DNA of 64,000 nt. Source: Platynereis dumerilii. Lineage: Eukaryota > Annelida > Polychaeta > Phyllodocida > Nereididae. Each line of letters opens with the position of its first letter. Position 1 is the stretch's first letter. A program made the translations under genes and the position numbers. The stretch is from NCBI GenBank assembly GCA_026936325.1, contig JAPTHN010000013.1, positions 16,642,632 through 16,706,631 of the forward strand, written 5' to 3'. The notes under the pieces were generated by a model. The model made no database searches. It saw only the letters and a program-made list of their open reading frames with translations, and was not told where the DNA came from. Positions 1-13,525 of this stretch are shown in pieces.

Positions 1-249
1 TTATATTATTCCCATAACTTCCCCATTTGTTTAATATCCTTATAATATGCAAATGAGATCAACAAGAAGCTTTTTATAAAGGTTAATTTCTGGCCTCCGC
101 AAATTCATAAGGTTAGTTTTTGACCTCTGAACATGAAATTAGTATTTCTTAAAAGAAGACTTTCAAAAAAATGCCCAAAAAAAAACATTCAGAAGTTTGA
201 ATGAATATATGCACTTTCAGTTATTCCCATTATGTCCTCAGTTGATTAA

Positions 250-1369
<1,120 letters not shown>

Positions 1370-1439
1370 TGGTGATTGACAACTGATGATCGGTGGAGAC
1401 TGACAATTGAGTTAATTTTCAATGTAATCTGATATTTGA

Positions 1440-1445
1440 AATAAA
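1440..1445 (+). promoter_or_regulatory. poly(A) signal of GH9 copy A
   Basis: AATAAA 71 bp downstream of the TAA of copy A, in AT-rich 3' flank; a good fit for the end of that transcript. Confidence 0.6.
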
Positions 1446-1716
1446 TGCAAATGGAAGATGTGCAATCAAAACGATGGGTTTTATTGATTTTGAAGAAACG
1501 CATTGATTCATTCACAATATGCTCACCAGCTGAAAGAATCCACTATACAAACAGACAGTGCTCAGATCCATAAGATCCAAACCCTAACTCATCTGCCTTA
1601 ATTGGCGGACTTGACCCTCTGTAACTTGGCAATCCTAAATCTAAATATTTATGGAGTTTTTTGCTGGGGTAGTCGTACTTTATTTTGTTTTGTACTGTAT
1701 AAATTTCAACAGCACA

Positions 1717-3990
1717 TATTTAGGCTACCTACCTGTGAACAAAATCTTCCCTTGCATTTTACAAGTCAATTATATTATCAGGAAGACAGTGTTGCATTGC
1801 AAAATTGAATGCCATCTTGCATGGATAGGCATTTCGAAATGATTTCAAATGACAGGGGCACTTTTCCAATCCATACTGTACGCCAATTAATAGTTTGCTA
1901 TGTAGGTTGTAGAATAAATCTGTTAGGCACTGTGTACTAAAGATCGATGTTACACTTAATCGATAGAACGGCTGGTATAGAATGATATCTCAGATTGTTA
2001 CTTGGTACTCACAAAGGCATTCATTTATTATTCATGCTGGAATCAAAAGCGTTTGTCAAACATACGATGTTGTTGTTTTTTTGAGTGACGTCGGGAAGTT
2101 GTTCTGACACCTGTAACCATTGTCGCTTATGTTTATTTGTATATAATCAGTCATTGATTATTCTGAATCACCATACTGCATTTAAGAGTCAGACATTGAT
2201 ACAAGAAGTACATACATTTAAAGTCTGACAATAATACAGTGAAAGAATGTGACTAACAAAATGTGAAAAACACTTGGGCTAAAATCCAACCCAAACCAGC
2301 AAAATGCAGTAAAATGCTTGAAGGGGTCAACGGAACCACTTTCACAATGAACTTCGAAAACTTGGTTCTGATGGACTTACTGCAAAATTGTCTTCTGGCT
2401 CGATTTGCATTTGTTGTGATTTTGGTTTTTGAAGCAGTCTCACTAAATGTGAAGTGATGTAGCCAATTCTCAATGTTTCTCTATGAAGCTTTTCAGACAT
2501 TGAGACAGGATATACAGCCATTAGTACAACATTTCATGACCATGTCTCAATCAGAAGTTAGTTTTCAAGCTGTCTTAAATAGTGTATGTTTTTAAGTATG
2601 AGCAGTGTATTTAGGCTACCTACCTGACAAAAAATCTTCTCTTGAAAATTTACAAGTAAATAATAACAGGAAGACAGTGTTGCATTGCAAATTTGAATGC
2701 CATCTTGCATGGATAGGCATTTACATATGATTTGAAATGACAGGGGCACTTTTCCAATCCATACTGTACGCCAATTAATAGTTAGCAATGTAGTTTGTAG
2801 AATAAATCTGTTTGGCGCTGTCTACTAAAGAACGATGTTACACTTAATCGATAGAACGTCTGGCATAGAACAATATCTCAGATTGTTGCTTGGTACTCAC
2901 AAAGGACTTCATTTATTATTCATGCTGGAATCAAAAGCGTTTGTCAAACATACGATGTTGTTGTTTTTTTGAGTGACGTCTGGAAGTTGTTCTGACACCT
3001 GTGGCCATAGTCGCTAATGTTTACTTGTATATAATCAGTCATTGATTATTCTGAAGTATAAATCTGCATTTAAGAGTCAGACAATGATACAAGAAGTAGC
3101 CTACATACATTTAAAGTCTGACAATAATACAGTGAAAGAATGTAATTAACAAAATGTGAATTGGGCTAAAATCTAACCCAAAACCAGCAAAATGCAGTAA
3201 AAATGCTTGAAGGGGTCAACGGAACCACTTTCACAAAAACTTGGTTCTGATGGACTTACTGCAAAATTGTCTTCTGGCTAGATTTGCATTGGTTGTGATT
3301 TTGGTTTTTGAAGCAGTCTCACTAAATGTGAAGTGATGTAGCCAATTCTCAATGTTTCTCTATGAAGCTTTTCAGACATTGAGACAGGATATATACAGCC
3401 ACATTAGTGCAACATTTCATGACCATATCTCAATCAGAAGTTAGTTTTCAAGCTGTCTTAAATAGTGTATGTTTTTAAGTATGAGCAGTGTATTTAGGCT
3501 ACCTACCTGCGAACATAATCTTCTCTTGCAATTTTACAAGTAAATTATATTAGCAGGAAGACAGTGTTGCATTGCAAAATTAAATGCCATCTTGCATGGA
3601 TAGGTATTTGGAAATGATTTGAAATGACAGGGGCTCTTTTCCAATCCATACTGTACACCAATTAATAGTTAGCTATGTAGTTTGTAGAATAAATCTGTTT
3701 GGCGCTGTCTACTAAAGATCAATATTACACTTAATCGATAGAACGACTGGTATAGAACAATATCTCAGATTGTTGCCTGGTACTCACAAAGGCATTCATT
3801 TATTATTCATGCTGGAATCAAAAGCGTTTGTCAAACACAACGATGTTGTTGTTTTTTTGAGTGACGTCTGGAAGTTGTTCTGACACCTGTGGCCATAGTC
3901 GCTTATGTTTACTTGTATATAATCAGTCATTGATTATTCTGAAGTACAAATCTGCATTTAAAAGTCAGACAATGATACAAAAAGTACATA
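1717..3990. repeat. tandem triplication, unit about 885 bp
   Basis: Three head-to-tail copies, each starting at TATTTAGGCTACCTACCTG (about 1720, 2609 and 3491), give periods near 889 and 882 bp. The third is cut short near 3990 by another element. Shared landmarks inside every copy include CATTTATTATTCATGCTGG, GTTGTTGTTTTTTTGAGTG and AATCAGTCATTGATTATTCT. Copies differ by scattered substitutions and small indels. No coding frame persists across copies. It may be a short satellite block or a local segmental duplication. Confidence 0.85.
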
Positions 3991-4037
3991 CAGTGGTCTC
4001 CATTTTACAAGACCCCCTGTTATGAATCGACATATAG

Positions 4038-4609
4038 ACAGTTCAACAAAAATAAGTCCCCAATTAAGAAAACAAGAATGGCTATCTCAAATACCTCTTC
4101 TCCGATTTCTGTGAAAGTTGGCCAGTTTGTAAGTCTGCATATATGGACATGTGCGTATGTATTTGTAGCTTAATTTTTGTGTGAACCAACAGACCCCTAG
4201 TGCACGTACCCCTATTTTAAGAAATACAAAGTTTTGGCTTTTCAAAAAAAAAATTACCTAAGGGTGTTTAAACTCTACTCAATTTATTTGTTATTGCATC
4301 CAAGGAACCTAAATTGTAGATTAAACTGTTACAAAAGATGTCCATAGTTGTCTTCTAAATACAATTGAGAAACGTGATGCAATTTATCCAGCTGGTGGCT
4401 GCCTCGCATAGTGAAATTGTTCGTATCTATTGAAAACAGGGCTGCTCGAAGGTTGCTGGCTCAACCAGGAATAATGCCACCGAGCTATAAATATACACAT
4501 GTTAGGTCGTCATGCGAGCCTATAATCCAGTCAACTGTCATAAAAATTAGCCATGGAATCTCTGAGATATTCGAATTTATCCAAAGAGGGACTTATTTTT
4601 GTTAAACTG
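4038..4609. mobile_element. TIR element, family ACAGTTCAAC (copy 1)
   Basis: Starts ACAGTTCAACAAAAATAAGT and ends GGGACTTATTTTTGTTAAAC, i.e. inverted ends of about 22 bp. Two relatives lie at 45144-45414 and 57506-59997. All share an inner block resembling CTCCGATTTCTGTGAAAGTT and a 'GCTGCTGGCTCAGCCAGGAA'-like palindromic stretch. No transposase frame is visible, so it is a non-autonomous DNA transposon of unassigned superfamily. Confidence 0.65.
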
Positions 4610-5720
4610 ATCTATCAGTGATGGAAATGGAAAATTTTCTTCAGGGGAGCTCTTGGCTGGTGAGGCAGCGGTGCAAAATAATGAATTTTTAAAAGGGAGA
4701 AAAATCTGCCACTGGAGCATAATTTTACCTGGATGTCTGATAAATTGAACATGATAATTGTAATTTCACTTATCACTGGGGGAGCTGTAGCAGGGCAGAG
4801 CTTTCCCAGTTTTTTTATCAAGGGAGCTCAGCTCCCCCAGCAGTTTTTGCTATAATTCATGCTTTGACTATATCCCTGATAAGTGGGGTTTTATATTTTG
4901 ATCACACTAAGGCATTAAACTGAGATATTTTTGTGAATTTTTATTGTGTATTTAAATAGACATTTTTACCAAAGACTTTGGTCACCTTTGGTTTGACAGA
5001 AGAGATTTTGATGAAATTCACTTAGTATATAGTAGTTGGCATTTGCAATCACAATGCCTTGAGATATTGGAGGGCCTTGAGGCTGGATGTAGCTTTTTAT
5101 TGTGTATTTAAACTTTGGATGACGTTTTGTAGGATTTCAGCCTGTCAGGGCTTTTGAGCGAAGTAATGGCACTTTGACCCAAAAGTCAATGTCAAATCAC
5201 TATTTCTGCAACATGTTTTTATTTATGTAGAGGATACCCCTCCAGAAAATTGCACGCCCCAATGTAAACTGTAAATCCTCTAGTTAAGCCACTGGACTAA
5301 GCACTCACAATTGTTCGGCTGTAACACAATTATAATCATTAACTCTGGTAATAGCAAGTAAACTTTTGTGGCCGAGCAAATCGTTATCGGCCAATAATAT
5401 GAAGTTTATTACTTATTGAATCAGTGCCAACTATTGTTTGGCTCCTCTTACTGCTTTATATTGCTGCAGTTTCTGCAACATTAGTTGGAAAATCAATATT
5501 TCTTTGTCCAAAAATGTCTTCATAATTTCTGTGACCTTTAAAAATAGGAAAATCAATGACGTTGCTAAGGCAGACATAACTCCTGCTGGATGCCATGACT
5601 TCCATTTAACAATTTAAATGAAGCGGACGGCGTAAAAATTATAGCAGCTTCGCAGCGGAAAGTACTTGTTTGTTAGTGCCAGTTAAACATCACACAGACA
5701 AAGAGGCACAGAGCTCAGAA
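4610..5720. other. intergenic, no gene recognised
   Basis: AT-rich flank upstream of the lectin-like gene. It contains a GAGCTC-rich stretch (4650-4840) that may be an old repeat. No exon-like segment was found. The last 60 bp before 5721 are the likely 5' UTR of the next gene; I see no convincing TATA box. Confidence 0.4.
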
Positions 5721-8700
5721 ATGCATATCACAGCCATTTCAGCTGTGATTTTTACATTCTTTGGAATAAGTTGGGGTGAGTTGTTTATTAAAAACATCTT
5801 TTTAAAGGAATTTTGCACTTTTTGAGTTTGGGATCTATATTGGCCTGTAAGCTTACATATACCAGTTCAACACTTTCTTGGTTCTCTCTAAAATAATTGC
5901 TTCAAAAGAAATATCATACTTGGAAATTGTGTTCGGTAACAGACAAATCTGTTGAGTGGTAGGCCTATAGACTTATTATCGTTTTCATAGCTACATGTTT
6001 TTCAAGTTTGCAATTTGCTTCATTCCAAAACTATAATGTCAGAGATTAGTCGAATAATTTTGTTTATTACAAGCACAGATTTCAGGAAAACTCACAAAGT
6101 GATGTGACATATGGATGATGCATGTTTCACTATGTACTGTAACTGAACCAAACAGACTACTGAACCTCAAAGGATAGTTGCAATTACTGACAAAAAAAAA
6201 AGCTGTTTGAAATTGTGATCACTGGTGTCTTGTGAAAAACAGCAATACATTTTGTTTGGAAAACAATGAGGTGCAACACTCAGCTTAGACATGCATTGTT
6301 TGTTGTGGTTGTACACAAATAGTAACATTGCCTGACAGTTTCAAATTCCTTTGTCATTAACTGTGATGTCAAACTCTGAACTGATATGTCATAGATTGAA
6401 GATTAGGCCAATCACATTGACAGATACCCGATGATGTCACGGTTTAACTGCAAAACGAAGTTTTCAAAAAAACACATAGCTATGAAAACGATAATAAACA
6501 TTTTCAGAATACACTCGGACATGATAACATTGTCAAGTTGGAAATACTCGAGGTAAGCTCAGCCTGGAAGACAAGTGTTTTTTTTTTCACTTAATTGTGC
6601 TTAATTGGATAAGTATATATAATGTATTTTTCCAAAATATTCATAACTGATAAATTAACCGTAGGCTCGCAATGTTCCCATGTTCACCTCTTTTCGTTCT
6701 CTTTCTCTTTCTTTCTCATTGTCTCCCTGTTTCTTCTTTTCTCATTTTCTTCACCTTTACCCTCATTTCTCGAAAAGAAAGTATTTTCATGTTGAAGCTG
6801 CACCATATCATCTACATCTACATGATCTGCTTAAAATGTATTCCACGCTTAATTGCCTATTAACGAGAGTACAGTAGCCTACATGGTTTGTTTTAAAATA
6901 GATATACAAAACAAGCCATTTCCTGTCCAAACCCTCTGTGTAAAATAAGACAAAAGCTTTGCTTAATTTTCACATTTATTTGATTGATGACAAATTTAAA
7001 ATCGATCCAAATGGACAAAACATTTTGCTAGAATACAATCTACAAATACAATCTGTAATTGATCTTTGGCTTCTCGGATCTTCACAAGTAAAGGCACTTT
7101 TTCTAGGGTCGGTCGTATGACAAAAAAAAAAGTTATAGTTTAAATCTTTTATAGAGACCACAGGTCTCTCGGGGCGAAGCCCCGAGAGACTGAAGGTCTT
7201 CAAATGGTAGAAGACAGAGCTCACACAGGGATATACTAAGCAATTTTTTGGCATGTGCCAAACAAAAAGTGGCACCGTTTATGTGACGTCATTATTGAAT
7301 GAGACACAATCGTGATGACGTCACAACAGAGACTGCAATAGGTGACGTCATGTCAAGCTATAAATAAACCACTAGAGCACTGAATGCCATCTCTGGACAT
7401 TGTCAGAAAAAAGAGGGTGTTACTGCAATTTCAACATATATGTTGCTTTAGCCACTTGCTACGTAGTGTCTAAGCTTACTCTGATAATAAAAAAATATTT
7501 TTTTATGAAGCTATAAATAAATAAACCACCAGTGCTAGAGTTTGTAATGAGGGGATAGTGCATTGTGACATTGCTGTCATGCTTTCTTGACTGAGTGCCC
7601 AGCCCTGGACCCCTCTACCCAAACATGCACGACACCTGAGCACTAAACTATTGGATTTCTCCCTGATAATTAGCTATGTCTGAATCTGATCGGTCAAAAT
7701 TGTAGCTTTGGTGGTGAAGTCACAGGTCAGCAAAAGAGACATCACAACAGAGTATCTGTGACATCATTGTTAGGCTGATGCCAGCCTGATGGCTGAACCA
7801 AACGATTTTTAAGCAATTTCGCTAACTTCACAAGTGGTTTAATCTGACTCAACTATGAGATATAACCTTCAAAAATAGTTCCGTCGGTAGGTTAATATGT
7901 TGGGTAAATTCAAATTTAAATTTTGTAAAGCCTTTTTCAGTACTTTTATTGCCATCTTAAATCTCCTGAGACTATAGATCTACTTATGACCCAAGCCACG
8001 CATGGGTCCCATGCTTAGTGCCCCCCAATTAGGCACTATATTTTAATGGCATTGAAGCACATCAAAGAATATTGACATGTTTTAACAATTTTTCTTGAAA
8101 ATAAAGAGTTTGTATTCTGAAAAAAAAAAATTGATGAAATTTTTGTTTGGTAAAAATTACAATCTTTCAGATGCAAAGAGACAATTAAATTTATCTCACT
8201 AAATAAAACAATGGCATTGCTTTAATGTGCTTTTGTACTAGATCATAGTGTACCTGTGGTCTCTCTATGCTTTGGCATTATCATATTAATGTTAATGCGT
8301 GAGTAAGCTCAATGATTTCATACAGGCATAAATTAATCTGGTAGGTAAGACGATCTGAGAACTGAAAAATTAAATTTGTCTGGCCTAATTTCAGGTGTTA
8401 ATCAAAATCTCCTTTCATACACTCTTAACAATAAGGTTTATATGGGAACTTCAAGGGTTCTATAAGCTGGCATAGATAAGGATTAAGAAACCCTAAAAGG
8501 TTCAATACTGAACTTTTTAAAAAGGTTCCGACAGCAAAAAAAACAACATTTAGATAATCCGGCTGCACTGACCTCCCAACAACAGAACCCCTTTCTCTCA
8601 AGTTGGGGGCAAGAGTTCCTATCATAGAGCCTTCACACCAAATATTGAACCTTTTCAATTCAATTTAACCCTTAAAAAATTTAGAACTTTTTTCGGCTGT

Positions 8701-10193
8701 AGGTTCTTTATATATACCATCAAGAACCTTTTGTGTTAAGAGTGTACCTCCTGTTTTCAGGATTGACCTACAACTCTCTGCCGGGAGCAAGCGTCCAAAG
8801 TGCAGACCTCACTTCGACAACTTGGAATAACTTTGTCGGAGGCCTTGGCGTTGATGCAAGCCCTTCAACATGTGCCCAGACTGGATTTGAAATGAACAGT
8901 TCTATGAAAGTGGCTTTGAACACGACTGTCACCATCAAAGCTGTCAAAGTGATCGGTATGTGAAATACTATTTAATCATAAAATTTAATATGTACACCGT
9001 ATTTTACTTCATGACTATTAGAAAGAGGTAAGCTACATTTTTGTGACCTGCTTTGAACAGGAAGATTAAGGGACCATTCAGAATTTGTGACTGGGGGCTG
9101 GGAGTTTTGGCCGAGGGAGTACTAACTTTTGACACGTGTTTCAAGGGGAGCACTAATTTTTGACAAGATGTCCAAGGGCAACGTGAAAATTTAGCAAAAC
9201 AAATATGCAACAAAACGCGTATACACTCAGTTTATTCACACATTTTGCGCGCAAATGTCCGCGAATATGCACGCATGACCATCCAAGGGGCACATCTATC
9301 ACATTAAATGAGTGTATTGCTTTGTATTTCAAAGGGAGGGGGGTATTAAAATTACACATGAAACCTGAGGGTGGGGTACTAAAGATCTGCATGAATCTCA
9401 AGGAGGATATCAATTTTTGACGGGGAGTTCTGACAAATCTCCCACCCCCTCTCTCAGTCATAAATTCTGAACAGTCCCTAATCAAATTTAATTTAGGTTC
9501 TGCTCAGGATGCATACATATATTCGGTTTGTTATCTGGATTTGAGAAGATCGTCTAGCTTTTCTGCATCGTCGGCAGGATTGATCAATAATTGAGACAGC
9601 ATTGTCTGCACCAAGGTACCGGTGAAGGTTGCATCACTATTTGGAAAAAATATATGTTGATACACCAAAAAATATATGTTGATACGCCAAATTGTTTTTT
9701 AATTTTCGATCTTCAGGCATCAAAACTAACGCCAGGCCATCGTTGACAAATAATTGGCATTGACCCCAGGCTATCATTATCGTTTTAACAAGAAGAACCT
9801 CATTGAAAAACAGCCAAACTGATTGGGTTAAACTTCGTATAATAGTAAACAATCATAATAATCATTTACATATTATTGGCATGACTAAGGTCAGTGAGTT
9901 GTTCTGGCAGGTTTTTTTCCTTCATGTCTGCATTAAGAAAAATATCGTAAATAGTAACATTGGTTTTTTTTTCCGCAGGCGCAGGAACCCTCAGCAACAT
10001 TGAGATAAACATGGAGGATACATCCAACGACAAAATCCCCGAAAGATGCGCAAGGTGGATTACCGGACCGATTGACTTGAAAAGCCCTGGGGTGGAATTT
10101 CCTTGCAAAATACCCTTGACCGGAAATGTCCTCACTCTCAAGACTACCGGCAAGGCAAAACAAGTCTCCATCTGCGACCTGAAATATGCTTAG
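5721..10193 (+). CDS. secreted F-type-lectin/discoidin-like protein
   Basis: Three coding exons, 5721-5775, 8761-8955 and 9979-10193, all phase 1, join into a 154-residue protein. Exon 1 is almost exactly a signal peptide (MHITAISAVIFTFFGISWG). The mature part runs from LTYNSLPG. It has Cys at 56, 107, 126 and 149 and the spacing C...F.C...L.G..LTL...VSICDL near the C-terminus, which resembles galactose-binding-like beta-sandwich domains (F-type lectin or F5/8-type C). The full F-type sugar-binding His/Arg motif is not evident, so sugar binding is unproven. Donors are GTGAGT, GTATGTG; acceptors are TTTTCAG and TTCCGCAG. The ATG is chosen because it opens the signal peptide and is in phase with both downstream exons. 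The introns hold MITEs, one ending 14 bp before exon 2. The gene model is well supported; the domain call is moderate. Confidence 0.75.
5973..6497. mobile_element. MITE with TTATTATCG ends
   Basis: Inverted ends TTATTATCGTTTTCATAGCT and its complement ending ACGATAATAA, extended by a weaker match for about 30 bp. It has no coding frame. It lies in intron 1 of the lectin-like gene. Confidence 0.55.
7151..8269. mobile_element. TIR element / dispersed repeat with CRE-like sites
   Basis: Left end ATAGAGACCACAGGT and right end ACCTGTGGTCTCTCTAT are inverted matches. It includes a perfect GC hairpin near 7170 (CTCTCGGGG, loop CGAAG, complement) and three TGACGTCA palindromes at 7284, 7316 and 7343. 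The segment 7600-8020 resembles 26995-27600 (shared CCCTGGACCCCT, TGATGTCACA-like words, ACGCATGGGTCCC). It lies in intron 1 of the lectin-like gene. The boundaries are tentative. Confidence 0.4.
8420..8744. mobile_element. MITE, CACTCTTAAC family, TA target duplication
   Basis: Ends CACTCTTAACA and TGTTAAGAGTG, flanked by TA on both sides. The inside is rich in GGTTC/GAACC words (TATATACCATCAAGAACC). Relatives are at 13526-13848, 50091-50386 and a fragment at 48681-48748. It ends 14 bp before the 3' splice site of exon 2 of the lectin-like gene. Confidence 0.8.
9064..9483. mobile_element. TIR element, GGGACC-TTCAGAATTT family
   Basis: Left end TTAAGGGACCATTCAGAATT, right end complementary (TAAATTCTGAACAGTCCCTA). 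The interior repeats phrases such as GTACTAACTTTTGACA and CACGTGTTTCAAGGGG. A second, window-cut copy starts at 63893. It lies in intron 2 of the lectin-like gene. Non-autonomous, superfamily not assigned. Confidence 0.7.
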
Positions 10194-11435
10194 AAGTCTT
10201 TTCAAGTCCAGTCTTATCCCAGAATGGCCTACATTTGGTCCCCAAATAACATTTTCACTTCTCGATCAATCCCAATTTGCTTTCCACACATATGAGATTC
10301 TTGTGTTTTAAATCTACAAAGACAACTTTCAAATTTTTTGTGCATAATTGCCAGATATATAAAAAGTTACATCAAAATACACTTACTGTAAAATACTCCA
10401 GCTTGGAATATTGATACCCTGACGAATAAGGCAAGTGCATGTGACAAGCCTCTCCTCAAATAGGAATGTCTTTGATTCCAAGTGGCCTTTTCAGTAAGCT
10501 TCATGAATATTTACCATTAGGAGACTCATTCTTGTGGTTCGAATTAAGTACTTTCAACTTGCGAACTACCAATCATCGCATCATAAATGTTACAGCTTCT
10601 TAACTGGGGAAATACGGGACATAATAATTGGATATCATAAATTTTACAATGTTAGATTTTTTACTGCATGTCCTGTTAAGAGATATATATATTATGTGAC
10701 ATCACTGATGATTGTATGGATTGACACATTGACTGACATCTTCTCTTTATTCCGGGTGGCTGAAGGCGAGTCTCACTTGCTGGGATATTTGAAGTCAGAT
10801 ACGTATGTTTCGGGATGATATGGCATCCCTTTTTTGGTAATTACTCATATTTTCCTGACTGTTACTTTGATACGTGTATTCCCCTCTCCGTGTGCCATAT
10901 CACTAAACTTTATCGATATATCGGTTTGTACACTTAACATATTGAGACTTTTTAACGGTGTTTCTCGAACTTAACAGAAACACTTATATGTACTGGATAA
11001 CTTCAAAATATTCCTGAATAAGAAATATCACAAAGTAACAATATATTGTTGATCAATTAATATCAGTGCGCAAACTCTTTATTAAAAATGCTTTGAACAT
11101 CTAATGTTCCAACAAAATCCCTTGAACAATGTATCAGCTATTATTCTTTATTCTTGTCAAACAGGAAATAATAAATTTGCTCTCATACTTTAGAATATGT
11201 TTTCGCCTCTAAAAATAAAGGTGAAGGGATGCTTGATTCAAACTGGTTCTATAATCACAATTTAGATAATTATAATTTATTCGACTCTGGCTATTTGTAA
11301 GAATCAATTTAAATTGCAAGCGTTAATGGGTGTTAGACTTTTGATCAGACCTTGTAGCAGGCAGGCCTAATATTAATTAATGCTTCTATGTGATATTGAC
11401 TGTGAATTCTGCTTTAATGTTATAGTGAATCATAT
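10194..11435. other. 3' flank of lectin-like gene, no other gene
   Basis: AT-rich. AATAAA occurs at 11170 and 11214, about 1 kb past the stop; either could end a long 3' UTR, but nothing decides it. A 94-codon open frame at 10534-10818 shows no family features. Confidence 0.35.
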
Positions 11436-12825
11436 CAGTGCCCGATTTAGGTGTGTGGAGGCCCCTGTGCTGTGAAGTTGTGGGGGCCCCCGAAATGCGT
11501 TACGTTGAGATGTTTCTGTAACTTTCAGAAGGGTCATGTACACTCTGTCCTGGCATGTGCATGTAATTTGGCTAAATTGAAAAAATACTAAACTAATTAA
11601 TATGTTTACTGAGATAGATGGGAGACCTTTTTTAAAGCGCTTTCTGTCTCGTTAATGTTGGTAAATACCTGGAAGGGAGCAGGTAGTGATAGGCAGTCCT
11701 TAGCAATTTCTCCCACAAACCGGACTTATTTTATGAAGTACATACTTTTGTGTTTTTACTTTACCCTAGAGTAAATGCAGAAAGAATTGTCTCATCTTAC
11801 AATAGAAGTTCCACAATCATGTCCTGCTGAATTTAACTTTAAACATATTTACTGGCATGTCTGAATATGATGACCTTTTCTTTTATGTATTTCCTTAATT
11901 GTACATGATGCTTTTTAAAAAGTCAGAAATTTCAGAATCCATGTACATATGCAACAGCAAAATAAAAATCTGAGAATACCTTTGACAAAATAACTAAAAA
12001 TTTGAAATAACACATATTAAACCTGGGGCACCTGAATAAGGACTGAGGCCAGAGTTGGAGGGGCCCCCCAGAGTGGGTGCGGCCCCCAGAATGTGAGGGG
12101 GCCCCTGAGTGGGAGGGGCCCCCAGAATGGGAGGGGCCCCCAGATTGCGAGGGGCCCCCAGAATGGGAGGGGGCCCCAAGAATTGGAGGGGGCCCCCAGA
12201 ATGGGAGGGGGACCCCTCCCCCCTAGAGTGGGAGGGCCCCAAGAATGGGAGGGGGCCCCAAGTTTGGGAGGGGCCTGAATGGGAGAGGCCCCAGAGTTGG
12301 ACCCCCCGAATGGCAGGGGGTCCCCAGAGTGGGAGGGGGGCCCCAGAGTGGGAAGGGCCCCCAGAGTGGGTGGGGCCCCCAGAACGGCTGACGTCCAAGA
12401 GTAAGTTGGACCCCCCCCAAAGGTGGAGGCCCGGCAGGAGGGGGGGCCCAGAGAGGAAAGGAGGAGAAGTGGGGGCCCAGAGGGGCAAGAGACATACAGG
12501 GAAAGGGACCCCTGATCAGGGCCCCTCACATATCAACCACAATTTTCCACTGGTTTAACCGATCACCTGTTTACATCAACATTTTTGGTAAAAAAATATC
12601 AACAATTTTGCAATGTAACCTTAAGAAGGTTGGGGCCCCCCACATTTTAATCATTCATAATGCTCTACTTGTTGCACAATTAGGTTATGTCTCAGATCGG
12701 CATCATTCACGTGAACTGTAATAAGAATTTATAAATATTATGCGTGATCTGCTTGTGTGGGGGCCCCCTCAAATGTGGGGGCCCTGTGCAGCCGCACACT
12801 CCACACACTCCTAAATCGGGCACTG
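11436..12825. mobile_element. non-autonomous hAT element, 1.39 kb
   Basis: Inverted ends CAGTGCCCGATTTAGGTGTG and the complement CTAAATCGGGCACTG, with a perfect 8-bp target duplication AATCATAT (11428-11435 and 12826-12833). CAG-type ends with 8-bp duplications are diagnostic of hAT. There is no transposase. Near both ends and in the core it carries runs of GGGGGCCCC, expanded into a minisatellite at 12053-12500. Confidence 0.9.
12053..12500. repeat. about 20-bp minisatellite, GGGGCCCCCAGAATGGGAG
   Basis: Degenerate tandem copies of a GC-rich 18-20 bp unit inside the hAT element. Open frames on both strands here (Gly/Pro-rich) are by-products of the repeat, not genes. Confidence 0.9.
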
Positions 12826-12833
12826 AATCATAT

Positions 12834-13525
12834 TTTTGTTTGGCCTGTTTGAGGCGAACTTTGTCTAAGAGGTCTGTTATGTCGAAATATTTAGAAATTT
12901 ATGCAAATTCGAAATTCTGTCTCTATTTTTGTATAATAAAGCTTTATCTGTGGCTGAGTCTTAATCCTCAATACAATAGTATTATCTTATTTAAAAAGAC
13001 CGCACGAAATTACACTTAAGAACAGAATTGGGAGTCAAAAATAGGTTTCAGAGGTTGGCTTCCCAGCACACTAGCACAGAACTTTGCCCAAGACCCAAAA
13101 GTCAAAATGGAAACAATTGAAAGTCCCAACAATGAAAAAACGGTGCAATTATGTTGTTATGAAAAAGTGCAATAATAATAGGGTTTTCTTTCTTGCATCT
13201 CAAACCACAAATGATTATCATTATCGGTGAGGTTTTTTACGCTTTTGTCCTGTGAATACGTGAATACAGTTTAGTTGACATTGACTCGACAACGCATAAT
13301 AGTTAAACTGGTGCATTAAATCAAGCGAGCTGTTGTTATAAATTGTTTATGAGGATGTTATACGTATGTATGTTATACTTAGTTGTTCAGTAATTCACGT
13401 CACACCTTATATATTATGCTCAGTTGTTCAGTGATTCCTTTCACTTTTCTATGAATAATTCAAATTTGAGACTTTGAGACTTCAATCACAAATATTGATT
13501 AGATGTTTATGGCTACTGAAATGTA
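12834..13525. other. no gene recognised
   Basis: AT-rich non-coding sequence between the hAT element and the next MITE. An AATAAA at about 12935 has no obvious upstream gene. Confidence 0.4.

Noticed and set aside
6672-6877. Open frame with hydrophobic stretch in intron 1 of the lectin-like gene
   Set aside because: Pyrimidine-rich tract; short, no acceptor/donor pair and out of phase with the gene.
9153-9485. 110-codon - strand open frame
   Set aside because: Lies wholly inside the GGGACC-family TIR element, no protein features.
11994-12558. Gly/Pro-rich open frames on both strands
   Set aside because: By-products of the GC-rich minisatellite inside a hAT element.
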